This document shows, one piece after another, positions 1-11,120 of a stretch of DNA of 64,000 nt. A program made the translations under genes and the position numbers. A model generated the notes under the pieces. That model had not been told where the DNA came from. It did no database searches and was given only the letters and a program-made list of their open reading frames with translations. Source of the DNA: Rhodosorus marinus. Its lineage: Eukaryota > Rhodophyta > Stylonematophyceae > Stylonematales > Stylonemataceae. The stretch covers positions 372,001 through 436,000 of the forward strand of contig JAMWBK010000005.1 of NCBI GenBank assembly GCA_029953675.1. Reading direction: 5' to 3'. The stretch's first letter is position 1. Each line of letters starts with the position of its first letter.

Positions 1-1434
1 AATCGCGCTTTTTTCCATTGCTTTCTTCGTTCTTCGTTCTTGGTCATCGCCTCTCTGTCTGCTGCACGGATTGCGTCCTGGTCGTGCTTTCTTCTTCCCT
101 CGTTGGTCTGTCTGAGCTTATACGTATGTTCAAGCATCAGGTTCTCAATCGCTTCAAATTCCCCGAAGTCTCGAATCTGCAAGCAATCGCTGGATGAAAA
201 CAGGCCGTGTCGCAGGCGCTTGAGGTATACGACGTGCCCTACACTTTTCTGAAACGGATAAAAGTCGACCCATTCAGCTTGGGCGTACGATGGGAGTTGA
301 AAATCAACCCCTATTAGAACGGTACCATGGTTTCTGCAATCCTCGGAGCTAACTCCAGTACTGATCCTGGTGATGACGTCTGGAATTCAATCGCAATCGA
401 TTTCTGATCTTGGTCTGTGACTTCGAGGCTAATCAACTTTGGCTATTGGTTCAAGTAGTGAATACGATAAGGATTAGCGGGGTCACTTGTTTTACAACCA
501 TTTCCACAATTAGTTCTGGGGACGTAGTTGTTTGTTCCACAACGTACCGAAGACAGATCATAGTCCACCCTTCGTGAAATTTCATCCGAGACTAGATTGT
601 CGAACTTCGCCAGACCAGGATATCTCCTCGCTACTAGTGCTTTGGTATGACTTGCTGATGATGCCGTTGGGAACTACGCCCAGCACAAGAAAACTTGTGA
701 TTTAGGAATCGTGAAGCATGCGCTGACTGTCACAGGAGGTTCCATTTGAGTTCTCTACGTACTCTGTTCCAGCTTTCGTTGTACATGCGGATGATCTCCT
801 CTGGCGTCGGGAGATCAACTAGTTGATCGCTGCCATATCCTTCGCTCGTTATACGCTTCGGTGGCCAGGTCTGAATAGATCGCGTAACCAGAAATGAGAA
901 TGATGAAAAGGTTTCGCTGATGAGTTTAACCGGGACGCGTACGTTTGTCTTGGTTCCCTTGCCCAGGCTGATTGTGCAAGAATATTCACACGTGTTATCC
1001 ACATCCGCTAGATGCGTCTCGGGCTCGTTTATTGAGACAATGAGGGTCCCTGAAGCCACCTGGTCAAGAAAGCCAAGGTGTTTGACTGAAATAAAGGATG
1101 TGAAAAGATCTCTTTAGTGCTGCTATTCGAAATCTGTTCGATGACACGCGATTATACCTTCCACGCTCTCAGGCCATCCGCACTTGACCAACTGCTGGCT
1201 GCCCATGGAAGCCGAGCGCTTCCTGAATGTGTCTCTTATTCTGACGAGGACATCTTCTATCGTCCACTCTTCAGGCTTGTCAACAGCAACAAATCCTGAA
1301 GGCAACTGATACTTTGGACCAGGGTTGCCAACCAAGTAGGGATAGCAGAACCGCCGATTTGCTCGTATGGATAGTCCACGTTTGATTGTCAGTCTATGAC
1401 TCCACAATGATCGTCGAGAGACTACGGTTTCCAT
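1..1434 (-). CDS. TruB-family tRNA pseudouridine synthase, 3' end beyond the window
   Basis: Uridine-to-pseudouridine isomerase of the TruB/Pus4 family, normally acting on U55 of the tRNA T-loop. I join five exons on the minus strand: 1434-1158, 1085-763, 673-548, 442-326 and 248 to the left edge, all with GT-AG introns and matching phase. The N-terminus has the family signature GFVAVDKPEEWTIEDVLV. Joining exons 1 and 2 gives VKHLGFLDQVASG, the catalytic loop normally written GHxGTLDPxAxG, with the nucleophilic Asp at about residue 100. Exon 4 (FQTSSPGSVLELAPRIAE) sits where the family has CSxGTYIRxLxxD, and exon 5 carries VYLKRLRHGLF, like the LRRtxxGxF motif. The protein then continues into a charged, probably helical tail cut off by the window edge. 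GFLDQ instead of GTLDP marks it as divergent. The start Met at 1434 is the first in frame; an organelle leader is possible. Confidence 0.72.
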
Positions 1435-1910
1435 CCTAAGCTTTCCAAACCCCGAACCTGCGTGCTCATCAATGCATCAACTCAGCCATCAATAGCGCAA
1501 GCACAATGCTTGTCTCAGAACTCGGGTCACTCCCTCCTGGCCGCTGAACTCAACGACTTCCCGAAGCCCGTGCGTCGATGACTCTGCAATTCGCAGTTGC
1601 TTCTGGAAGAAATAATCTACTCTAGATGATGCTCAGTCACCTTTCCTACCAGCCGGGGAGGACATAGTGTCGGTTTGAACGACCAGGAACTTGTCCCATC
1701 CTTGTAAGATAAGAGCTCTTCTTGAATTCTAAAGCAGTCCAGCGTTGTGGTGTATTTGGAACGACTGACACTCCTCTGTACACGGTGTTCATCGTCGATT
1801 GTTGGTTTCTGCCTAAGTGCGTTTTTATTTATCTCATCCGCTTCACTATTCTTCAACCTTTGCATAGTACTTCCTTTTCTTCGTTCCATTTTCGGGGAGC
1901 GGGAAAGAAG
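1435..1910. other. intergenic, no supported gene
   Basis: This stretch lies between the TruB-like start and the TM9SF stop. A 90-codon open frame on the minus strand (1617-1889) is charged and low in hydrophobic residues. It has no recognisable domain and overlaps what is probably the TM9SF 3' untranslated region, so I do not call it. Confidence 0.5.
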
Positions 1911-4279
1911 CTAATCGATCTTGACGGAAGAGAACATTTTCGAGACGAACAAGAACGCCGACTCAAACCCGATAAACCCTGCGAGCATTGAAAAGGTCAA
2001 GGAGATGAGGAACATATAGCCGATGTACATTATCGATGAGCCAATGTGCAACCCTCTCATCTCTGGTCGTAGAATGTGGAAGAACATGCTGTAGATGAAC
2101 ACGTAAAGTCCCGCACTCGCCGTGCTGAAATACGCCCTCCACCACCAGTTGTAGTCCTCGTTGGAGAGGAAAAAATACGTAATCACAATGCTGACTTCAG
2201 CGCAGGAGATCGCAAGAATTATGAAGACAACAAAAAGAAATCCGAACATGTAGAATAGCTTGTCTTGCCACAAGGCGTAAAGAATGAACCTCAGTTCAAT
2301 CAGGACACACGCAAAAGGCACAAGACCCGCAGCCAAAACGAACAGAGCGGAGTTCGTGCTAGCTCCTTCAGGAATTGGTCTGTGCACAGTATTGGTTTTC
2401 GTCTGAAACGAAGCCAAGCAGAAAAAATACCCGAGTTCAGCTAAAGGCAAATTCGCAAAAAGCTATTGCAATTGCGGGAAACGACCTACCGGATACTTGT
2501 ACTCGGCCCATCGGGATCCAAGGAATGATCCAACAAATGAAAGAGGAACGGAAATCGCAAACCAAAGCCCCATCAGGAAAAGGAGAGTGAAGAAGTTCAC
2601 CTTCGCAGTACTCCCAGAGAACCACAGGGTCATGTTGATCAAGAAGAAAATTCCAAACACAATACCGGGAAATACGAACAAAGAGCCGAAGTACACGAGC
2701 CTTTTATACTCTCCGCGGAACCCGACATACATTCTTGCAGTAACAAATCCTGCTACCGAGGTGGTGAGTACCCAAAAGAGCATGAGTCCGCTCAACAAAC
2801 CTCCTCTCCAAGCCGGAGAAAAGAATCCAAGCACAGCGAAGCCAAGGGTAAAAACAACGATAATGACAAGCTGCGCTCCATGACCACACAGTACGCAGAG
2901 TACACCGGCTGCTATCGGTGGACGGAAAACATCTCCGTGGACCTGCGAATTGAAGGAGAAGATCTAAGCAAACAACGGACGACACAACCCAAGCTTCATT
3001 TCGAGGTTCAAGTACTCACCTGCTTCCAGCCAGTTTCCTCCTGGGCTTCTGCGGAATCGTCGATGTTGTTGTACCGCGCAAAGTCCAAGTAGATCGTCCT
3101 GAAAAGCACGACTGCGACGAGTGCTGTCAGAAACAGCGTAATCGCAATCGAGTTCAGAATGACCAGCCATTGAACATGACGGAGCTCCGGGTCAGCTTCC
3201 AAGAGGTTGTCCCATCTCGTTGGCCATTTTATGTCGCTCTCCTCAAAGGTAACATCGTAAGTGAAAGTGATTTTCTGGCCCGCAGGATTGCCTGAAACAA
3301 CGAGCGGCTTCCCAGCATTGTTCTGAATAGAGCATAACAAAACCCGCCAACTCAGTTAGTGCCCCTCTCGTTCTATAGATTCGATCCTGCCCCTCGGATC
3401 TCGAGAAAGGGACCACGCGAAACCCAAATCGCACACTCTGAACCGTGGCCATGATCTTGCTGGCCAACGAGCTGGGCCTACTTCGTTGGCATTGGAGAAT
3501 TAGCCTACCTTGCACTGCTTGATTATCTCCTTGTCGCTGGCATCTCCGTAGTCCCTTGACTCGGGGCTACCCTCAAAGCCGACGATGTTGAAAACCTCCT
3601 CATCCTTTCTATTCTTGATGTTAAGATCAGTCGCGGAAAACTCGGACTTGTGATATTTTATGAGAAGTTTGTAGTGGTTGTACAGAACCGCATCGCCATT
3701 TTGGAATTTGCCGATCGGCATACCCAATATGGGGTACGATCCTTCACCACTCGTGCCCCTGATGACCAACGCCATGTTGTCCACGTTCAGATGCATGTAG
3801 TAATCCTCCTGGATCTTCTCACGAAGTGCCTTGAGCTGCTTTCCATTCAGAGTCTTCGTGCATTGAATACTGCACGTCCTATCTCCGAGCATGTACGCTT
3901 TCATAGCTGTGAGCTCATCTCTTTCTCCCATCAAGATCTCACCAAGGTTTGGCATATTTGTCCGTTTCTACGAAAATGTAGAACAATTGAAGAACAAAAC
4001 GAAGGATGAAGTCATTAGTCAGACTAGACAAATTCGACCAGAGTTGATCCCCTTCAGTGGATCCAAATGTACCTTCTCGACCTCAGGTTCACAGAAAGCC
4101 AGATTGTAGTAGTTGAAAGGCAACGAATCGTGGGTCGACTCCAACCGATCGGCGTAAACATCTATCGGAGAATCCTGCGTGTATGATGTGGTCGAGATCC
4201 CAGGCAAATAAAAGCCCGATACCATTCCAGTGACCATTACAGCCACCAACCCTACTACCCAACATCCCAACGCACCCAT
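1911..4279 (-). CDS. TM9SF / nonaspanin (EMP70 family) endomembrane protein
   Basis: Nine-transmembrane Golgi/endosomal protein of the EMP70/TM9SF family, which works in sorting of membrane proteins. Five phase-0 exons (4279-4025, 3967-3509, 3322-3020, 2942-2490, 2402-1911) give 653 residues, normal for the family. The N-terminus is a signal peptide (MGALGCWVVGLVAVMVTG). The lumenal part has LPFNYYNLAFC and NLGEILMGERDEL. The lumen-membrane junction carries DIKWPTRWD. The membrane half shows YNNIDDSAEAQEETGWK, HGDVFRPP, FSPAWRGG, RPIPEG and YNWWWRA, all family hallmarks, and it ends in SVKID, matching the conserved KxD-type Golgi retention tail. The first intron (57 bp) uses a weak donor, so the exon 1/2 junction is the least certain part. 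Confidence 0.93.
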
Positions 4280-5872
4280 CTCGAACCTCCCACCCAAGAA
4301 CCCTTCCCGCAACCCACCAGTCCCCGAAGATAACTCAAACACAAAGTAAAATGCGCATGCAATCTTATCTCTTACAGAACGATCTTCACTCTCATGGCCC
4401 CTCAAGCCTCTAACTATTCCATATACTCTCACATTCCGCTTTGCCGATCGAATCCCCCATTCGCTCCTCCCCTTCAAAGCTAGAGTAGGTGACAATCCGA
4501 TATCATACTCCCAAACAGAAAACCCTTTTTTAGTACTTTTTCGAAAAGACACTTATGGCCCCCCTTAAAAACGTACGCATGTCAGCCCGTTCCAAAAAGA
4601 ATTAAATTTCAATCCAGTATAGGTTTTTTTTGACCATACCCACAAGACCACAGTTAAGTTTTCAGAACGAAGAAATGATGTATTCATAGTACCCTACTTT
4701 TAACCTCAGTTCCTCTCTTAGTATAGTTAATAATTAACTTTCAGCTTCATTTGAAGTTGACTCATAAAAGGGGGGGGGGGGAGAGGATGTGTCGTTTCAT
4801 ACGGTTTCTTCCCTCCCCCCCTATTTTGGGTATTCGGGGTATTTGCTCAGTTGCTCTGTTCCACGTGGCCGTGAACGCTGGTTGAATTTAGCCTTTGATG
4901 ACTTCAAGATTTGGGCTTATTCAATCCATATATCTCATTTATTCGGATAATATGAACTCATCTAGACCTTTCTTGGCCCTTATTTAGACAATCGTCCTAA
5001 GGATAGGGGGTATGATGAAAATGATTGAAATGCTCCTTTTTATTATAGTATTGAATTAATGTAAGCTTGAAAATTTTGAAACTTTCGATAGAGATGGGGT
5101 ATTTTGACTGCGAGGATGGTGGCGATTTCAAGGCTCGGCTGACATGTTGAGCAGAAACTGTTGACATTGCCGGCTTGGTCCCGTCAAGGCGTCCTTGAGC
5201 ATGACATGAGCTCATAAACCTCCCGGTTCCATGCCCTTTTCTTCTACAGATTTTCGTTTTATTTCGTTCATATCTTCACACGCTAGACACGTGAAAGTGC
5301 TGCATCCAGCCTGTCGCTTTGGTGAGAGGCTTACATCAGGAAACGGCGGCCCATGGCTGCCTCCAGCTCATTGCGATAACAAATTTTCTCCCTGTACAAG
5401 CACTAATGATACATCAGAACACTGTAACTCTTCTACAGCTGTTCACAACCCCGGATCGAGTCCAGCCCCATGTCGGACACCCAACAACACTTTTGGCAAC
5501 AACATTTTTGGAACTCCTCGTCCCAGCTCATGCGGACCCTCCCAGGCATATTCTCGCCAAGATGTCGGCGATGTGTTGATTCCTGCGTACTGAGGACATG
5601 CTCGAAGTCGTCGATTCCTCCCCGTATATTACAGGAAACCCTGAAAACACGACACGCTCGTCAAACCGTTTGAAAATGGACTTCCCAAGCTTGCTCTAGT
5701 CCCTATCCGTCTCCTTTGCCGCCATCGGTTGCTCGTGGATCTGGTGGCTCTTGCAAATCCGACACGTCTTGAAGGTCGTCAAAGCCCCTGTATGTGCACA
5801 GCAAAGACCGGGCAACGTGAGTAACGTACAAATCCAAAAAGTGCGTCTAGAACATTCGCTGGAACGGTAGCC
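4280..5872. other. intergenic region with homopolymer tracts
   Basis: AT-rich spacer between the starts/ends of the TM9SF and kinase genes. It contains a run of ten G at about 4771-4780 and a nearby C-rich tract. Short open frames at 4997-5215 and 5231-5673 overlap each other in several frames and show no domain, so I see no supported gene. Confidence 0.5.
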
Positions 5873-8689
5873 TTACGAGTTGAAAAGAGGGTTAAACTTA
5901 GCGAACGACTGAACGTCCGAGCTCTTGTTCTGCTCCACCGGGTCACTATTTTCTATAGGCACATAGACGTTGAAGCCTCGAGCCGAAGTACCGCTGTTGG
6001 TCTCCTTCGCCAACGGAGCTGCATACTGCTGGACCCTGGTTGGTACAGTGTACAAAACAGGGGGGGCAAACCCAGGCTGACTGCTCCGTGGAAAACCAGA
6101 GTTCGGGCCATCATCCAGGGGCCAGGACGGCTGGCTCGGATTCAAGTCATAGTTAGGTCCTGTTGGTACATAAGGCGGTGGGGAAGCACGGCTGCCAAGA
6201 GGGCTAGGGTTTTTGTACAACTGCGGCGCTTTTGATCGATCCACCTGAATATTGTTAGGTTGGTGCTCATCCCATCCCACATTAAGATTCTGGAAAGCCT
6301 CGTCGATTCCGCGATTATCCACCTCAATCTCGCCTCGACTGCTCTGCCAAGTACCACCGGCGCCGCTCTGACCACGCCTTGACCGAGCGCTGCCCTCCTC
6401 TTCCGATGCGTTCCTCTCCGACAAACCCGATACTGGCGGGTATAGGCTTGGCTTTTTGATAGCAGCTGATTCCATGCTCTGTCCAGCGCTTTGATGGTGC
6501 ACTTGATGATTCATTGTTGGTGAAGCAAGGGGCGGTGGTGACACTGAGCGCCTTGCGAATTGTGCGCCAATTGCGGCGGTTTCAACCTCCAGCGCTCGCT
6601 GGTGAAGCTGCACATCGAGGTCGTTCCGCTCGGGTTGTACAAAGGTGTTCTGTCCAGTTGGCAAGTTCGTTCTCGGCTTTCCAGCCCCGATTGGTCTCGA
6701 GCCCATCAAATCGGGTCGAGGCGGCGAGGCGGAATTCCTAGCCATCCGCTGTTTGAAAGACTCATAAGCAGGTGCTTGTGCCGGTGCCACACTGGGTTGC
6801 CTTAGACCAGCCGCGTTCATCTGTCGGGGCGACTTCACAGGTCCGTTTCGATGGCCTTGATGATCAACAGTCCCGTCGAATGCACCATGTGTGTTTGTTC
6901 CCGTTCTCAGCCCATGATAGTTGGTGGGTTGGGGAGGGGGTGTGACCTGGCCTCCAATTCCAGCTCGACGATCAGCACTGTTGTAAACCTCCGATGGTCT
7001 CGAGCTCTGACCAGGCAATGGTGCGTTTATCTGCACGCCGTTATGTGGTCTCTGCTGGTTCGAGCCCCGCTGTTGAAACTGACTAGCATTGTCCATCGTG
7101 CGCGCGTGTGAAGTCGTGTCCCTGCTATGGTATCCTTCAGTAGACCCCGCCTGCGCGCCGGACTCAAACTGCGCTCGCATCATGCGATCGTCGAGTTGAC
7201 CCGTAGTCCCATCTAGAATCGGGATAACGAAGGAAAGAGGAGTGAGCGGGAAGCCTCTATAGGACGCTTGAGCCAGTGAGGTGCTGATCAAGTCCCGTTT
7301 GTGTTGGTGTCCAGAGGAAAACTTACTTGGTCCATCCCACCGATCCGGAAACCCGTTAACCATAGGAGAAACAAACTTTCCTCCGTTCTGAGGCCATTGC
7401 TGTTCGTGCACCTTCTGCTGCGGAAAGCGAGTAGCAGTATTCAGGTTCTGGGCTGCAGTTGGTCTTTCTGGCAGGATTTCAGGATAGCGATCGGGAGCCG
7501 CTGAGACAACGTTACGTTGAACAGCCAGGGAATCGGTGAAAAACGGATACTGCATCGCCTGTTCCGCAGTTGGGCGACGTGATGGCTCATAGCTGATCAT
7601 ATTGGCAATCAACTGACGCGCACTTGAGCTCGCAAAAGGAATAATTTTCTCTAGTGGCGCCGGCTGAAGCTCTCTAGCATACGAGAATCTCATTTTGGAC
7701 GTAAGCTTTTTTCCGTCAGGCCAATTCGATTGAGTCGGAGTTCCCAGGATCTGCGCTATCTTCATCAACTGGTCGGCCTCGTTCCGTCCTTTGCAGTCGC
7801 CGAGAATGGAAATATGATTGTGAGCATCACAGGTTCCGACATAAGTTAGAAAGGGATGAAGAGAAGCTTGGAACCAGCATACCAGGAAAAAGAGGTCTTA
7901 GCGAGAACACTTCAGCCACAATAGCTCCCACAGCCCAAATGTCTGTGGGAATGCTATAAGATCCACGTAGTAGAACCTCCGGAGCTCTGTACCAACGAGT
8001 TGAGATGTACCTACACAAGATTAGCTCAAAGAATCAGTCTCTGCTTTCGGACCAATCAAAGCAGCTTTGTCATCCTTTTTGTCTGAAAGTGGCTCTACAG
8101 GGCGCTTACTCTGTGTATGGTGGGGCAGATTCGACCTCTCTAGCAAGGCCAAAGTCGGCGATCTTCAAAGTTTCGAAATCAGCCCCCCCAAGGAGCAAGT
8201 TTTCGGGCTTCAGATCCCGATGAAAAAAGCCTTGCTTATGCACCGCCGCTAGCCCTCTCAGGACCTGAAAGAACCAGCTCCTGAGCAGCTTCTCCGAGAA
8301 AGGTGTCTCTCTGTCCTTTATCACCTCATACAAATTGCAGGACATGTGCTCGAATACCAAGTAGAGGACATCCTTTTCTCGCAGCACTTCTCTAAGTCGG
8401 ATAACATTAGGATGGTTGATGACTCGGAGGGCCTTCACCTCCCGCAATTGGAGGCACTCCTCCCAGGTCGCGAAGCGCTTTTTCATCTTCTTAATCGCCA
8501 CCTGATGACAAAAATGAGAGTACAATCAGAAACCGGCTTTCGGATACTAGCAGAGCCATCTGCAGCTACCACGGAGACTAATCTCACCTGTTCCCCAGTC
8601 TTGGAGTCCTGGGCAAGCATGACAGTGCCATAAGTTCCATGGCCTATAACTTGCCCTACCCAATATCGATCCATCTTGAAATCTAGCAC
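5873..8689 (-). CDS. RCK-family (MAK/ICK/MOK, LF4/Ime2-like) protein kinase with long C-terminal tail
   Basis: Ser/Thr kinase of the CMGC group, RCK family. Exons 8689-8588, 8501-8110, 8010-7883, 7788-7327 and 7212-5873 give 807 residues. The Gly loop is IGHGTYGTV, the catalytic Lys is in VAIKK (about K38), HRDLKPEN has the catalytic Asp near residue 130, DFG is near 150, and the joined activation loop reads [17 protein letters not shown]. This is the TxY loop plus the STRWYRAPE block of RCK kinases; the TEY spans an exon junction (introns 8011-8109). The kinase domain ends near FFTDS and is followed by about 500 residues rich in Pro, Gln, Ser and Asn with no domain seen. The last intron (7213-7326, 114 bp) is an exact multiple of three and open, so retention would simply add 38 codons. 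In ciliated cells relatives set flagellar length; in yeast Ime2 drives meiosis. The start could also be Met6 (8674). Confidence 0.88.
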
Positions 8690-11120
8690 CTCAAAAGCTT
8701 AAGGTCTCAGTTCACAGGGCCACGAGATGGAAGTTCATACTAGCCTCAAGTTGGGCTATACCTCGAACAAAGAAGTTCGTAATTATGTCGCGCAAACTCT
8801 CCATGCAAATTCCCTCTCTGTCACAAAGACAGAAAAACCCGGAAAACCTCTCGCTCAAGTGCAACAGACACCCGTTACATACCGCAGTGCGCAAAAGCTT
8901 TCAAACCACATAGCACTTCCAAAGGAAGCCGTTTTCCAGGCAACTCAGACCAACACCCAGCTCCTCAAAGACCCAACAAACTGCTTTTCCTCTAGCCCTC
9001 CCACTCAGATCCCACCAAACCCTAAAACTCACCCTTCCAATCGCCTCCAGAGCAAACCACCGACTTCCCAACGTGAGCCAAAGCCCCCCAAACCAATTCA
9101 CCCCTTTCCTCACGAAGCCCCTCCCAAACAAAAACAAAACAACCCCTCAATAATACAAAATAGCTCTCTGCTATCCAATCTCATAAAAACTCTTCACATA
9201 CTATTGCCAAATCCTCCTTTCCAAAGCAAAACGTCTACAGCTCTTCCATCCTTGCGTCTCCCATACACCCAACACACACCTTTCCCACCCCCCCCCCCAC
9301 AGAAGCCCCTCTTCCACAGCTCTCACAACCTCTGAAAAAAGCAAAAACTCCTCTGCCCTTCCCCAAAATATCCAATATTTTAAATGCCATTCAAAACCAT
9401 CCATCCCAAATCTAAATGATCAATCTCCACACGATTTTAAAATGACTGACTCAACTAAAACTAGGGTTGTCATGTTTTGTCCAAAACAAATCTTAGTACT
9501 AATATTAGTACATGTAGAACGTACTAAATGACGGAATTTCCGCTCCGATCAAAACAAATCAAAAAAAATTTGTCCGCTAAACGACCTCAAATAAAACAGG
9601 TTTTTAGAAATTTTCTTGAAAATATACTGTAAATTAGTTCGTTTATTGGATATTTCATGTCCTTCCGTTTTTATCAGACTCGTCCGATAAAAATTTTACC
9701 GGACATTTTATGACATATTGCTAAAACAAATATTATGCCACTTTATATTGACTGACAAATTGTTTTTCTTCCGTCAGAACATAAAATCAAGGTTTCCACA
9801 AATTCAAAGGGAAGAAGGAAAAAGCATGGAAAAACTGGACTTGTTTTTAACGATATTTCACGATAGAAAATTATGGAAAAGGATGAAACGCATTTTCAAT
9901 CAAAATACACTTGTTTAGTCAACTAATGGCCAATGGAAGCGAAGAAACGTCTTTCTGCGCAAGCGTGTTTTTGGGGGGTTCGTTTTTAGTTCTCCTGAGG
10001 GGCAACCCTGAAATCAGTATGGTGAGGAAAAGAGTGTTGCACGCGTTGACCAGGGTAGGGCTTAAGGAAACCAAAACCACACTTGAACCCCGCTTCGTAG
10101 TTGAGTGAGCGTCTTCGATTATGTCCTTGGAAAAAATCATCACCCGGCTATAGCGATGGACAAACCATGGGAGGTCAATGTTGACGACGACAAGCATAGG
10201 AAGTTGGTGCTGGGTTGGTCAAGCGCGAGCGTACCCCGCGTCTTTTGTTGCATCGCATATTCGCTGCAGTTGCACTTGGAACACTCGGTTATGCTATTGT
10301 TAGATCCATATCTGTATATGCCATTGGGGGCTCACTGCCTACTCGCGGTTCGACCTGCAAAATCCGGAAGACTGGAAAGGGTTGCGGGATGTACCTTTGC
10401 GCACCACGGCATGAAGGCGGTGTTGATCGCCTGCACAGGAGTCGGTTGAAATGGTACGGTGCCACGTGCAAACAGGAGCCAATAACTGCAGCCCAAAGGT
10501 AATTCGCGTTTGATTTACAATCGGCAAACGCGTCTTCGGTGGAGCCCACGGAAAGGACCGTGTTTGCTAATGTCTTGGGAAACTATGTCTGAACGAGGAA
10601 AGTCATCGCAGAATGAGCAAGAAAATATAGAATCGTACAACCCCGAAGTTATTCTCCGATAGGACTTTAGCGAGGAAGGATCGCTGTTTACACAGAAATA
10701 ATCAGGCTGCACGAATCTTTTCACTGCCATTGCATGAGAGACTAGGAGAGTCTCAAGTACCATCCCAAGCCAAACTATAGTAAAACGATCTGAGCTTCCG
10801 GACAACCCCCACCGTGCCCATCCGTTCTTCAAACCGTCAATATCCTCGCACGCAAAATCTGAAAACAAATTCCCATGTGCAAGGCAGGACATTAAAGGGG
10901 TCTTCACCATACCCAAAAGGCATCAGTCATCAACGTACGATGCAAGCAGCTGAATAAGCCGGCAGAAGTACATCAACCTCTGTCCACGTGCTTCTCCCCC
11001 ATCCGCAAACTGTCAGCTATTCCAGTTCTGCCAACGGCGCGCGGCGGTCTAGTACTGCGGTGTGGTAGTCTTTCGGGGAAGGGGATGCAGGTTCCAGAGA
11101 CGGCTGCTGTCTAAAGAACG
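8690..11120. other. intergenic, pyrimidine-rich then AT-rich; possible unresolved small gene near 10156-10500
   Basis: From 8900 to 9400 the plus strand is rich in C and A, which keeps long but low-complexity frames open. From 9420 to 9900 it is AT-rich. At 10156 an ATG opens a short acidic frame (MDKPWEVNVDDDKHRK). A different frame from about 10218 encodes a basic stretch and one hydrophobic helix (RIFAAVALGTLGYAIV). A frameshift or tiny intron could join the two into a one-helix membrane protein, but I cannot show this. A minus-strand frame at 10515-10916 has no recognisable domain. Confidence 0.3.

Noticed and set aside
1617-1889. 90-codon minus-strand frame after the TM9SF stop
   Set aside because: Charged, no domain, and positioned in the probable TM9SF 3' untranslated region.
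8727-9404. A 202-codon plus-strand frame and opposing minus-strand frames
   Set aside because: Low-complexity C/A-rich sequence keeps both strands open; no recognisable domain and no splice structure.
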